NCBI GenBank assembly: GCA_964443005.1
Contig: CAYUBI010000020.1
Coordinates: forward strand, 1 to 26,248
DNA length: 26,248 bases
Direction: 5' to 3'
Source of the DNA: CAYUBI01 sp964443005
GTDB taxonomy: Bacteria; Margulisbacteria; Riflemargulisbacteria; GWF2-35-9; CAYUBI01
The notes below the pieces were generated by a model. It ran no database searches. It worked only from the letters and a program-made list of their open reading frames with translations, and was not told the DNA's origin. Made by a program: the position numbers and the translations under genes. Shown here piece after piece: positions 7,437-15,103 of this stretch; the stretch's first letter is position 1; every line of letters begins with the position of its first letter.

Positions 7437-9680
7437 ATGATATTGTTATCATTGTTTCCCGTTCATTATAAACTTAGGATAAAATCTGTGTTGAAACCGT
7501 TGAGAGTCAATCAAAAATCATCGCGACGACAGGACAAAACTAAATCCCAAAAAGGTGGAGGATTTGGTCATTATTCTCGCATGAAATCCCATGAAAAAGT
7601 GTCTGTTTTTTTTGGAAAAATTATGGCCTTGTTTATGTTTATTGTGTTGGTAATTGGGTTTGGTGTAGCTGGGTATGTTTACCAAATTTATAGTAAATTG
7701 CCAGATATCACAACTGTTGAAACTTTTTTACCTAATGAAACAACTAAAATTTATTCTGCTGATGGTGTTGTTTTAGCTGAATTACATCGTGAAGAAAATC
7801 GGATGCGAGTTCCGCTGTCGAGAATTTCTCCTATATTAAAAAAAGCCTTGGTTGCAGTAGAAGATCAAAAATTTTATCATCATCATGGCGTTGATTTTTT
7901 TGGAACATTTCGTGCGTTAGTTGCCAATTTTAAAGAAGGTGGACGGGTTCAAGGTGGCAGTACAATTACGCAACAGTTGGCTCGGAATTTGTTCTTGTCA
8001 CAAAAAAAACGTATGAGCCGAAAGATTGGCGAAGCAATTCTTGCGATGAAATTGGAACGTCATTACAGTAAACAAGAAATTTTAGAAATGTATCTAAACC
8101 AAGTGTATTGGGGCCATAATGCTTATGGTATTGAGTCAGCTGCACAGATTTATTTTGGTGTTCATGCTGCAGAATTAACGTTAGCGCAAAGTGCGATTCT
8201 TGTAGGTATGCTAAGTGGGCCGGAAATTTATTCTCCGTATCGGAATTTAAGAGTGTCAACTGCACGTAAAGTTGTTGTTTTAGAGCGGTTACTTAAACAA
8301 AAAATTATTACTAAAGTTCAGTTTAATGAAGCTAAAAATGAATCGATTATTTTAGTTGGCATGAAAGCATTTCGATATAAAGCTCCTTATTTTTGTTCGA
8401 TTATTATAGAACGGCTAATTAAAATGTATGGTGAGGAATTAACCTATAATAGTGGACTGCGCGTATATACGCCTATTATTTGGTCCTTGCAGCAGCAAGC
8501 AGAACGCGTAGTTGAGGATGCTATCATCGAAGGCCAAAAACCTCATGAAACAGAAGCAGGATCCGTATCCAGTCTAAATTATAATCAAGGGGCTTTGCTA
8601 AGTATGGTTCCACAAACTGGGTATATTGTTGCAATGGTAGGTGGTTATGATTTTTTACATTATCAATTTAATAAAGCGTATCAAGCTAAACGTCAGCCGG
8701 GTTCTGCATTTAAGCCCTTTGTTTATTTGACTGCCTTAAGTAAAGGTTATTCACCTGGCACAATTTTTATAGATTCGCCAGTTGTATTCAACACATTTCA
8801 AGGGCCGTATCGACCGCTAAATTATGATAAGAAATTTGATGGTCCAATGCCAATGCGTAAAGGCCTTGAACAGTCAAAAAATATCATTGCCTTAAAAATT
8901 ATGTCTATGATTGGTGCTTCTAGTGTCATTGATACTGCACGTGCGTTTGGTTTAACTGCGCCATTTCCAAAGGTATTGTCTCTTGCATTGGGTGCTGGGG
9001 AAGTGAGTATGATTGAATTAGTTACTGCTTATGGTTCATTTGCAACTGGGGGAATTAAAACAGAACCAGTTTTTATTACGAAAATTGAGGATCGTAATGG
9101 TTTAGAGTTATATCGTGCGAATGTAAAGCAGGAACGTGTATTTGATGAAGATATTGTTTGGACACTAGTAGAAATGATGCAAGGTGTTATAAATAATGGA
9201 ACAGGGAAGGGCGCCCAACTTCCTCGACCTATAGCAGGAAAAACTGGAACAACGTCAGATTATCGAGATGCTTGGTTTATTGGGTTTGTTCCTCAATTAG
9301 TCACAGGTACATGGGTTGGTAATGATGATAATTCGTCAATGAAATATGTTACAGGTGGTTGGATTCCTGCAACAATGTGGCGAGAATATATGAAAATTGC
9401 TTTAGCTAATATCCCAGCTATGGATTTCCCAAAAGCAAAAGGGTTAGTTGAAGTAAAAATTTGCTGGGATTCAGGAAAGCGTGCTTCTGCACATTGTCCA
9501 TCGTCTCGCACAACTATAGAAAAATTCTGGGTAGATCGCGTTCCAGCACAATTTTGTCCGTTGTCACATAGTGGCGGAAGTGTTCCTGTAAATGGTGCAA
9601 AAGATACTTCAGCTCCTTCAGGAGCTGAAGATGCGACTCCACAAAATGATACTAATTATGGAAAAGAATTTCTGAACTAA
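7437..9680 (+). CDS. Penicillin-binding protein 1A (bifunctional transglycosylase/transpeptidase)
   Basis: This class A PBP builds peptidoglycan at the inner membrane. A basic cytoplasmic tail (to about residue 57) is followed by one membrane segment (58-82). The GT51 glycosyltransferase domain has E-D-Q-K-F-Y-H-H-H-G (142-151, catalytic Glu142), G-G-S-T-I-T-Q-Q (173-180), R-K-I-G-E (195-199) and Y-L-N-Q-V-Y-W-G (219-226). The transpeptidase domain has S423-A-F-K426, S480-K-N482 and K602-T-G-T605. The C-terminus carries the C-x-D-S-G and C-P cysteine-rich tail common in this family, then a low-complexity end. The start at 7437 has no clear ribosome binding site; ATG 7581 (residue 49) is a possible alternative. 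It converges with the bifunctional nuclease gene, 30 bp away. Confidence 0.95.
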   Translation: MILLSLFPVHYKLRIKSVLKPLRVNQKSSRRQDKTKSQKGGGFGHYSRMKSHEKVSVFFGKIMALFMFIVLVIGFGVAGYVYQIYSKLPDITTVETFLPNETTKIYSADGVVLAELHREENRMRVPLSRISPILKKALVAVEDQKFYHHHGVDFFGTFRALVANFKEGGRVQGGSTITQQLARNLFLSQKKRMSRKIGEAILAMKLERHYSKQEILEMYLNQVYWGHNAYGIESAAQIYFGVHAAELTLAQSAILVGMLSGPEIYSPYRNLRVSTARKVVVLERLLKQKIITKVQFNEAKNESIILVGMKAFRYKAPYFCSIIIERLIKMYGEELTYNSGLRVYTPIIWSLQQQAERVVEDAIIEGQKPHETEAGSVSSLNYNQGALLSMVPQTGYIVAMVGGYDFLHYQFNKAYQAKRQPGSAFKPFVYLTALSKGYSPGTIFIDSPVVFNTFQGPYRPLNYDKKFDGPMPMRKGLEQSKNIIALKIMSMIGASSVIDTARAFGLTAPFPKVLSLALGAGEVSMIELVTAYGSFATGGIKTEPVFITKIEDRNGLELYRANVKQERVFDEDIVWTLVEMMQGVINNGTGKGAQLPRPIAGKTGTTSDYRDAWFIGFVPQLVTGTWVGNDDNSSMKYVTGGWIPATMWREYMKIALANIPAMDFPKAKGLVEVKICWDSGKRASAHCPSSRTTIEKFWVDRVPAQFCPLSHSGGSVPVNGAKDTSAPSGAEDATPQNDTNYGKEFLN
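9607..9630. repeat. Perfect 10-bp hairpin within the 3' end of the PBP1A gene
   Basis: CTTCAGCTCC and GGAGCTGAAG pair perfectly around a TTCA loop, about 50 bp before the stop codon, in the low-complexity tail. No T tract follows. Confidence 0.75.
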
Positions 9681-9710
9681 TAATTTCCGATATTAAAAAT
9701 ATACGATGAA

Positions 9711-10250
9711 TTACTGCTTGTTATTATAATATTTTTCGAAATCTTCAGGTTTAATATTATTAATAAAGTTTTTAAATTTCTTTGTTTCTTCTTCATCTTT
9801 TTCTGCATTGACCATTTTTGCTTTAAACATAACTGATTCTGCAACATAAATGGGTGCATCTGTACGAACTGCTAATGCAATGGCATCAGAGGGGCGTGCG
9901 TCCAAACGAATAATTTCAGCTTCTTCAGGTACAGTAGTTGTTGTTCCGTCTGAGTCTTCTTCTACAGGAAGAATCGCGATTTCAATAACAGAGTAAAACG
10001 TATCTTCTTGAATTTCGTTAATAATAACCCGATCTACTTCTCCGCCTAAGGCATGAATGACTTCAGCTAATAAGTCATGTGTCATTGGACGTGGAGGTTT
10101 AAATTCCTGAAGTTCCATTGCAATGGCTGCAGCTTCAAACATTCCAATCCAGATGGGTAAAAAATTACGTTCTTCCATATCACGAAGTAAAACAATTGGA
10201 GACATATTCCGTGGGTCAAAACCAAGCCCGCCAAGCTGCATTTCAATCAT
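9711..10250 (-). CDS. Bifunctional nuclease family protein (BFN, DUF151)
   Basis: This 179-residue protein has the DUF151/BFN domain over about residues 1-140: the N-terminal stretch ending P-I-W-I-G, E-A-A-A-I-A-M, R-P-M-T-H-D-L, and R-P-S-D-A-I-A-L-A-V-R. A short C-terminal helix-rich segment resembles the UVR-type tail often found in this family. Members have been reported to have DNase and RNase activity, though the cellular role is poorly known. It is the last gene of the thrS-infC-rpmI-rplT run, 43 bp after rplT, so it is probably co-transcribed. The start has a G-rich ribosome binding site (GGGGGT) about nine bases upstream. Confidence 0.93.
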   Translation of the reverse strand: MIEMQLGGLGFDPRNMSPIVLLRDMEERNFLPIWIGMFEAAAIAMELQEFKPPRPMTHDLLAEVIHALGGEVDRVIINEIQEDTFYSVIEIAILPVEEDSDGTTTTVPEEAEIIRLDARPSDAIALAVRTDAPIYVAESVMFKAKMVNAEKDEEETKKFKNFINNIKPEDFEKYYNNKQ

Positions 10251-10293
10251 GATTATTTACCCCCAAAATTAGGATAGTGGCCGAGCTGAGTAT

Positions 10294-10647
10294 TTATTTC
10301 GAACCTACAGCTAGCTCAACGACTTTTGTGAATGTAGCTATATCAAAAATCGCTAATTCAGCTAACATTTTACGATTAAGTATAATGTTTTCTTTTTTTA
10401 ATCCATAAATTAATTTGCTGTAAATGGTGTGATTAATATGGCATCCTGCATTAATACGGCATATCCATAAATCGCGAAAATAGCGTTTCTTTTCTTTTCG
10501 TCCACGATATGAATTCGTTAATGCTTGCGTAACAGCTTGCTTGGCTGGTCTATAAAGTGTTGATAAACTGCCACGAAATCCTTTGGCCCGAGCTAATATT
10601 TTTTTTCGACGTTGTAATTTTGTTTTTCCACTAGTGATTCTTACCAT
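10294..10647 (-). CDS. rplT: 50S ribosomal protein L20
   Basis: At 117 residues this is the usual L20 length. It has the basic N-terminal extension (R-R-K-K), the A-K-G-F-R-G segment, Y-R-P-A-K-Q-A-V, R-Y-F-R-D-L-W-I-C-R-I-N-A and the end motif R-K-M-L-A-E-L-A. L20 binds 23S rRNA and is needed early in 50S assembly. In several bacteria it also represses its own operon by binding the mRNA. The start has a GGAGG ribosome binding site, and it follows rpmI by 15 bp. Confidence 0.98.
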   Translation of the reverse strand: MVRITSGKTKLQRRKKILARAKGFRGSLSTLYRPAKQAVTQALTNSYRGRKEKKRYFRDLWICRINAGCHINHTIYSKLIYGLKKENIILNRKMLAELAIFDIATFTKVVELAVGSK

Positions 10648-10662
10648 GATGTTTTTCCTCCG

Positions 10663-10863
10663 TTAACCAATGTAAGGCAGCATACGTGATATTTTTTGCA
10701 TATCTGCGCTGCTGGCCACATGAATGCCTGCACGACGACGTTTAACTTTGGAAGATTGGCCTCCCAGTAAATGGCGCTTATTTTTTGCATAACCCACTAC
10801 TTTTCCTGTTCCAGTTATTTTAAAACGTTTCGCAGCTGCGCGTTTAGTTTTCATTTTTGGCAT
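10663..10863 (-). CDS. rpmI: 50S ribosomal protein L35
   Basis: This 66-residue, very basic protein starts M-P-K-M-K-T-K-R-A-A-A-K-R-F and contains T-G-T-G-K-V, all typical of L35. GGGAG lies seven bases before the ATG. It sits between infC (25 bp upstream) and rplT, the usual order. Confidence 0.98.
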   Translation of the reverse strand: MPKMKTKRAAAKRFKITGTGKVVGYAKNKRHLLGGQSSKVKRRRAGIHVASSADMQKISRMLPYIG

Positions 10864-10888
10864 AATCTATCTCCCTTTTTATTATTTC

Positions 10889-11398
10889 TTATTTTGCGGG
10901 TGCAACAACCATGTTCGCACAATTTCGAACAAATGATGGTGCAGACTCAACAATTACTGAATTACCTAATTCAACAGTTAATCGTTTTAAAATGCTAAGG
11001 CCTACTTCAGGATGCGAAGATTCCCGACCCCGAAACATTAATAATATTTTTACTTTATAACCTTTTTCAACAAATTTTAAAATAGCTCGATAACGCACTT
11101 GATAATCATGTTCACAAATTTTAGGTGTGAACTTTAATTCTTTAGTTATATGATTTTTTGACTTTTTTCTCGCTTGTTTATCTCGTTTAGTTTTTTCATA
11201 TTGATAATGACTGAAGTCTAAAAATTTACAAACCGGAGGCGTTGCATCAGGAGCCACTGCAACCAAGTCTAGTTCCAATTCACGAGCTCTTGCCAGAGCC
11301 TCTTTTATGGGAATAATCGTTTGAGTTTTATTTATTTCATCAATAAGACGAACTTCTTTTGCAACGATTCCTTCATTTACGGGTAACGACTTGTCGAT
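10889..11398 (-). CDS. infC: Translation initiation factor IF-3, probable AUC start
   Basis: IF-3 binds the 30S subunit, prevents early 50S joining and checks the start codon and initiator tRNA. The C-terminal domain is clear (K-E-L-K-F-T-P, then H-D-Y-Q-V-R, and M-F-R-G-R-E). The N-terminal domain (V-N-E-G-I, E-V-R-L-I-D, K-E-A-L, L-D-L-V-A-V-A-P, P-P-V-C-K) is complete only if translation begins at the ATC codon 11398-11396, giving 169 residues. AAGGAGG (11406-11412) lies seven bases before it. No ATG, GTG or TTG occurs in frame until a TTG at 11278, which would remove 40 residues of the conserved domain. Rare AUU/AUC starts on infC are known and allow IF-3 to repress its own translation. 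It begins 37 bp after thrS. Confidence 0.93.
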   Translation of the reverse strand: MDKSLPVNEGIVAKEVRLIDEINKTQTIIPIKEALARARELELDLVAVAPDATPPVCKFLDFSHYQYEKTKRDKQARKKSKNHITKELKFTPKICEHDYQVRYRAILKFVEKGYKVKILLMFRGRESSHPEVGLSILKRLTVELGNSVIVESAPSFVRNCANMVVAPAK

Positions 11399-11405
11399 TG
11401 GGCTG

Positions 11406-11412
11406 CCTCCTT
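11406..11412 (-). promoter_or_regulatory. Shine-Dalgarno that decides the infC start
   Basis: AAGGAGG on the minus strand, with a seven-base spacer to the ATC at 11398-11396. It is the strongest ribosome binding site in the operon and supports the non-canonical start. Confidence 0.85.
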
Positions 11413-11435
11413 GTACCTTGAGAATTATAGCGAAT

Positions 11436-13160
11436 TTAAGCGGGTTGTGTCAATAATTGCTTTTCATTTATTTCGGGTAATATTCGAGCTATCAATGTAT
11501 CTATTGAAAATTTGCCAAGATCACCTAACAAACGGTGACGAATTGATAGTTGGTTTGCATCAACTTCCTTTTGTCCAATGACAATGACATAAGGAATCTT
11601 ATCTATTTCGGATTCTCGGATTTTTAGTCCAAGTTTTTCATTTCGAAGGTCGAGTGTAACGCGTAATTTTTGAATGCGACAGGTGTTAGCTATTGTTTTG
11701 GCATAATCATGAAAGGCTTCGGCTAATGGCAAAATACGAATTTGTTCTGGAGCAAGCCATAAAGGGAAGTTGCCAGCAAAGTGTTCAATAATTATTCCAA
11801 TAAATCGTTCAAGTGATCCGTAAATTACACGATGAATCATGATTGGCCGTTGTTTTTGATTGTGAGCATCAATATAAGTTAAATCAAACCGTTCGGGCAA
11901 GTTCATGTCTAATTGAATTGTTCCACATTGCCATGTGCGCTTGAGCGCGTCTTGAATATGAATATCGATTTTGGGCCCATAAAAAGCGCCGTCGCCTTCG
12001 TTTATTTTGTAAGGCATTCCCGTAGAGTCCAGTGCCTCTTTTAGCGCAGCAGTTGAATATTCCCACACTTCCAGGCTTCCAATGTATTTGTCAGGGCGAG
12101 TCGATAATTCTAAATGATACGTTAGTCCAAATATGGAATACATTCGATTAGCTAAATCTAGAATGGTCAGGATTTCATGTTTGATTTGATTTTCTAACAT
12201 AAAAATATGGGCATCATCTTGATGAAATGCACGAACTCGAAATAATCCAGATAAAACGCCACGTTTTTCGTGACGATGAACTAGTCCCACTTCTCCCATT
12301 CGTAAAGGGAATTCTCGATAGGAATGCATTTTTTCTTTATATACTAATATGCTTCCAGGACAATTCATGGGTTTAATTGCATAATCTTGTTCATCAACTT
12401 GAGAGGTGTACATGTTTTCTTTATAATTCATCCAGTGGCCGCTTGTTTCCCATAATTCGCGCATTAAAAGTGTAGGAGTTGTGATGAGTTGATAATCTAG
12501 TTTTAGATGTTCAGTTTGCCAATATTCAATTAATTGGTTCCAAATTGTCATGCCTTTAGCATGGAAAAAGGGCATGCCAGGTGCTTCTTCATGAAAACTG
12601 AACAAATCCAATTGTTTCCCTAATTTTCGATGATCCCGTTTTTGCGCTTCGTCAATAAAATGTAAATAATCAGCCAATTCTTGTTCTGATGCAAAGGCTG
12701 TTCCATAAATTCGCTGTAGCATTTTGTTCTTTTCATTACCTCGCCAATAAGCTCCTGAAACTTTTAGTAGCTTAAATGCAGGAACAAGGCCAGTATTCTC
12801 AATATGAGGACCGCGGCATAAGTCTGTAAAATCACCTTGAGTGTAAAATGAGATTTCTGTATCTACCAAATCCCTGATTAATTCTGTTTTATAAATTTGC
12901 CCTTGAGAGTTCATATAATTGAGTGCTGCAGTCTTTTCCATGATTTTTTTTTCAAACGGAAGCTTTTGTTGGATAATTTTTTGCATTTCTGTAGAAATTT
13001 TGACAAGGTCATTATCAGTAAACGATTCTTCAACATCAAAATCATAGTAAAATCCATCGTCAATGGAAGGACCAATTGCTAGTTTTACATTGGGAAATAA
13101 ATGTTGAACAGCCTGCGCCATAATGTGCGCAGTACTATGACGAAGTGCAGCAATATCCAT
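11436..13160 (-). CDS. thrS: Threonyl-tRNA synthetase lacking the TGS domain
   Basis: This class II synthetase charges tRNA-Thr. The editing domain has H8-S-T-A-H12 and C115/H119. The catalytic core has the zinc ligands C267, H318 and H443, motif 2 (F-R-V-R, 307-310) and motif 3 (ending S-L-E-R-F, 449-453). A C-terminal anticodon-binding domain follows from about residue 470. At 574 residues it is about 65 shorter than the common form and starts right at the editing domain, so the N-terminal TGS domain is absent. This is not a wrong start: an in-frame TAA lies two codons upstream (13164-13166). Its ATG overlaps the stop of the preceding HicB-like gene (TAATG) and has no clear ribosome binding site, suggesting translational coupling. 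Confidence 0.96.
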   Translation of the reverse strand: MDIAALRHSTAHIMAQAVQHLFPNVKLAIGPSIDDGFYYDFDVEESFTDNDLVKISTEMQKIIQQKLPFEKKIMEKTAALNYMNSQGQIYKTELIRDLVDTEISFYTQGDFTDLCRGPHIENTGLVPAFKLLKVSGAYWRGNEKNKMLQRIYGTAFASEQELADYLHFIDEAQKRDHRKLGKQLDLFSFHEEAPGMPFFHAKGMTIWNQLIEYWQTEHLKLDYQLITTPTLLMRELWETSGHWMNYKENMYTSQVDEQDYAIKPMNCPGSILVYKEKMHSYREFPLRMGEVGLVHRHEKRGVLSGLFRVRAFHQDDAHIFMLENQIKHEILTILDLANRMYSIFGLTYHLELSTRPDKYIGSLEVWEYSTAALKEALDSTGMPYKINEGDGAFYGPKIDIHIQDALKRTWQCGTIQLDMNLPERFDLTYIDAHNQKQRPIMIHRVIYGSLERFIGIIIEHFAGNFPLWLAPEQIRILPLAEAFHDYAKTIANTCRIQKLRVTLDLRNEKLGLKIRESEIDKIPYVIVIGQKEVDANQLSIRHRLLGDLGKFSIDTLIARILPEINEKQLLTQPA

Positions 13161-13750
13161 TAATTAATGCTGAAAGGAATTGCCAGATGAAGATATCGAA
13201 CGTTTTGAAACGCTGAATGATCGTGCTGAAGCATATCAATTAAAAGCTTTTCTCCAGGAAATACCCGACTACTATTTTGAAGTTGGTTTGTTGAGTTTAT
13301 CGGATTAGATGAGCCGCCTTGCAATTGAACTACTGCAGAATTTTCAAGAAGATCCATTAATTGATTCATACGGTCTTGATTTTGAGGCACTTCTTTTGTT
13401 TTTTCTCGCGAAATTGGGATTACAACATCACATTCAAAGTGATTAACTTGTTTGAGTGTTGATTTTTTTCCTCCAAAAATCCGTTTAATAAATTCAAGTG
13501 TTGATTCTTCGTGATGTTTGCTTAAGGCATTACGTATTTGTCCAAGAACTGCTTCTTGATTAAAATTAAAAACAAGACATTGAGCAACAGTTGAATCCAT
13601 TTTTGCCATAATAGACTGATTCAGTGCTTCAATTGCACTCAGTTCATTTTTTCCTTTTCCAAAACAGTCAGGAAAATTGGTTGATGTTGCAATAAAATAA
13701 TCTTCGATTTTTTCAATAAATATTTTAAAGGAGAAACATTCTTCAGCCAT
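13160..13750 (-). CDS. HicB-like domain protein of unknown function, coupled to thrS
   Basis: The first 50 residues look like a HicB-type partial RNase H fold: F-K-I-F-I-E-K, then N-F-P-D-C-F-G-K-G, then an A-I-E-A-L-N-Q-S-I helix. The remaining 145 residues match nothing I know and include an Asn/Ser/Gln-rich linker (about 140-165). No HicA toxin gene is next to it, so an antitoxin role is not supported. Its stop overlaps the thrS start (TAATG). It therefore heads the thrS-infC-rpmI-rplT transcript, with a promoter at 13786-13814 and an AAGGAT ribosome binding site. A role linked to translation or to thrS expression is possible but only inferred. Confidence 0.7.
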   Translation of the reverse strand: MAEECFSFKIFIEKIEDYFIATSTNFPDCFGKGKNELSAIEALNQSIMAKMDSTVAQCLVFNFNQEAVLGQIRNALSKHHEESTLEFIKRIFGGKKSTLKQVNHFECDVVIPISREKTKEVPQNQDRMNQLMDLLENSAVVQLQGGSSNPINSTNQLQNSSRVFPGEKLLIDMLQHDHSAFQNVRYLHLAIPFSIN

Positions 13751-13785
13751 AAATAATCCTTTTTTATTAAAATTTTATTTATGAA

Positions 13786-13814
13786 AGCATACCATAGCCA
13801 GAAAGTGTTGTCTA
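13786..13814 (-). promoter_or_regulatory. Predicted sigma70-type promoter of the thrS operon
   Basis: On the minus strand TAGACA (13814-13809) and TATGCT (13791-13786) are separated by 17 bases, close to the -35 and -10 consensus. The expected transcript start is near 13779, about 30 bases before the ATG of the HicB-like gene. Confidence 0.55.
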
Positions 13815-13864
13815 TTGATTGAGTTTCTTGGAAATCCATAACTGATGCTGTTTACTAAGGATAA

Positions 13865-14707
13865 TTATAAAATTATTCCAAGTCCTAGCTTATGAATAGA
13901 TCCAAGATCAGGATTTGTGTATAAATAATCAAGCCGAAATCCTTGGATTGCTAATGTTAGCCCGCCATAAAAATTGCGGTCGTAGCCGCTATATCCTCCT
14001 TTGATTTCAATTAAGCCTAATGAAATATCAATGCCTGCATTAACATACTGTTGCTTTAGTAATTGATGATCAACTCCATCTAAAGATAGACTAGCCCATG
14101 GCGTGAGAATCGATAATCCAACTCTGTAAAGCTGCGCAATTTCATGTTTAGGTGCATTAGACGCAAAATCTTGGGCAACTAGCCCCACATGAACTCCCTT
14201 AAATAGTGTTGTGGTAATTCCAAAATCGCAGCTTAAAAAAGTTGATTGTTGAATTGCTACTTGCTGAATCAATTTTACTGTAGCGCCAAAGCCTAAGTCA
14301 TTTCCGATTTTTTGAGATAAGCTTAAAAAATACGCTTCGTTAATCATGGAAAAATTTGATCCTAAGGATGTGCCGGATTGATCTGTATAAATAATATTGT
14401 CAACTTGTGTTCGGTAATAAGCTAAGCCTAAGGCCTGATCAGGCGATAGGGAAAAGTTTGTGATTAAACTATACGTGACTTGGTCTAAGGCAGTTCGAGA
14501 ATACATAGTATAGGTTTCATTTTGAGCTAGTAGTGCCAGTTTCCCTACATTCCAGTAAATGGCTTCATTACAATTTGGATTGGCAGAATAGGCACCACCT
14601 AATTGCATGCCCTTAACGCCAATTCCTTGATCTAAGAAAAAACTACCATATGTTGGCACTGCTAAAGTTAAAACACTCAGTACAAATGAAATAAATCGTA
14701 AAAACAT
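13865..14707 (-). CDS. PorV/PorQ-like outer-membrane beta-barrel protein
   Basis: This is a 280-residue protein with a signal peptide (about 1-21). The mature start G-V-K-G-M-Q-L-G-G-A-Y-S-A followed by E-A-I-Y-W-N-V-G-K-L-A matches the PorV/PorQ-type motif (G-A-R-A-M-G-M-G-G-A, Y-W-N-P-A-G-L) of small outer-membrane barrels. Alternating hydrophobic strands run to a C-terminal leucine. PorV in Bacteroidetes serves the type 9 secretion system; here that is only a family resemblance. It is the last of four close minus-strand envelope genes (14 bp after the lipoprotein gene). AAGGAG lies six bases before the ATG. Confidence 0.78.
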   Translation of the reverse strand: MFLRFISFVLSVLTLAVPTYGSFFLDQGIGVKGMQLGGAYSANPNCNEAIYWNVGKLALLAQNETYTMYSRTALDQVTYSLITNFSLSPDQALGLAYYRTQVDNIIYTDQSGTSLGSNFSMINEAYFLSLSQKIGNDLGFGATVKLIQQVAIQQSTFLSCDFGITTTLFKGVHVGLVAQDFASNAPKHEIAQLYRVGLSILTPWASLSLDGVDHQLLKQQYVNAGIDISLGLIEIKGGYSGYDRNFYGGLTLAIQGFRLDYLYTNPDLGSIHKLGLGIIL

Positions 14708-14721
14708 AGCAAACTCCTTGA

Positions 14722-15084
14722 TTATAATAGTGGCGGTGGGGGTGCTGTGCGTCGTGCTAAATAATCTGCTGATACAGTGTATACCGTGTCTGCAGTTGTT
14801 GCATTAATGGATACAGTCACTGGGTCAAATCCTGTTTTAGAGCCTTGAATTGCATAATAATCGACAAGCACAATTACATTATAATTTCCATTAATATCTG
14901 TGATGGTTTGATAGGTATTTTTTGCGCTTTGTACTAGAATATTAATGCTTACATTGGATGTTTCGCCTTCTAGCTGAAAGGTTCCTTTGAGTGTAGCGTA
15001 TTTATCGACTGTACATCCAGTCAAAAGTATAAGAATTAGTCCAATAATAAATAAACCTAGCATCATATATGCAAACGATTTCAT
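14722..15084 (-). CDS. Small lipoprotein with a carboxypeptidase-regulatory-like beta domain
   Basis: The ATG at 15084 is preceded by AGGGGG, so this is the start; an upstream in-frame TTG at 15102 is unlikely, as it would place the ribosome binding site inside the gene. This gives 120 residues. A hydrophobic N-terminus ends in the lipobox L-T-G-C (21-24), so Cys24 should be lipidated. The rest resembles a transthyretin/carboxypeptidase-regulatory-like domain (T-D-I-N-G-N-Y near the middle, then S-K-T-G-F), ending in a Pro-rich tail. It is part of the envelope operon; its role is unknown. Confidence 0.75.
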   Translation of the reverse strand: MKSFAYMMLGLFIIGLILILLTGCTVDKYATLKGTFQLEGETSNVSINILVQSAKNTYQTITDINGNYNVIVLVDYYAIQGSKTGFDPVTVSINATTADTVYTVSADYLARRTAPPPPLL

Positions 15085-15103
15085 TAAAAACCCCCTGAAC
15101 AAA

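Noticed and set aside
15085..15102. TTG at 15102 as the lipoprotein start
   Set aside because: The AGGGGG ribosome binding site lies downstream of it and is ideally placed for the ATG at 15084.
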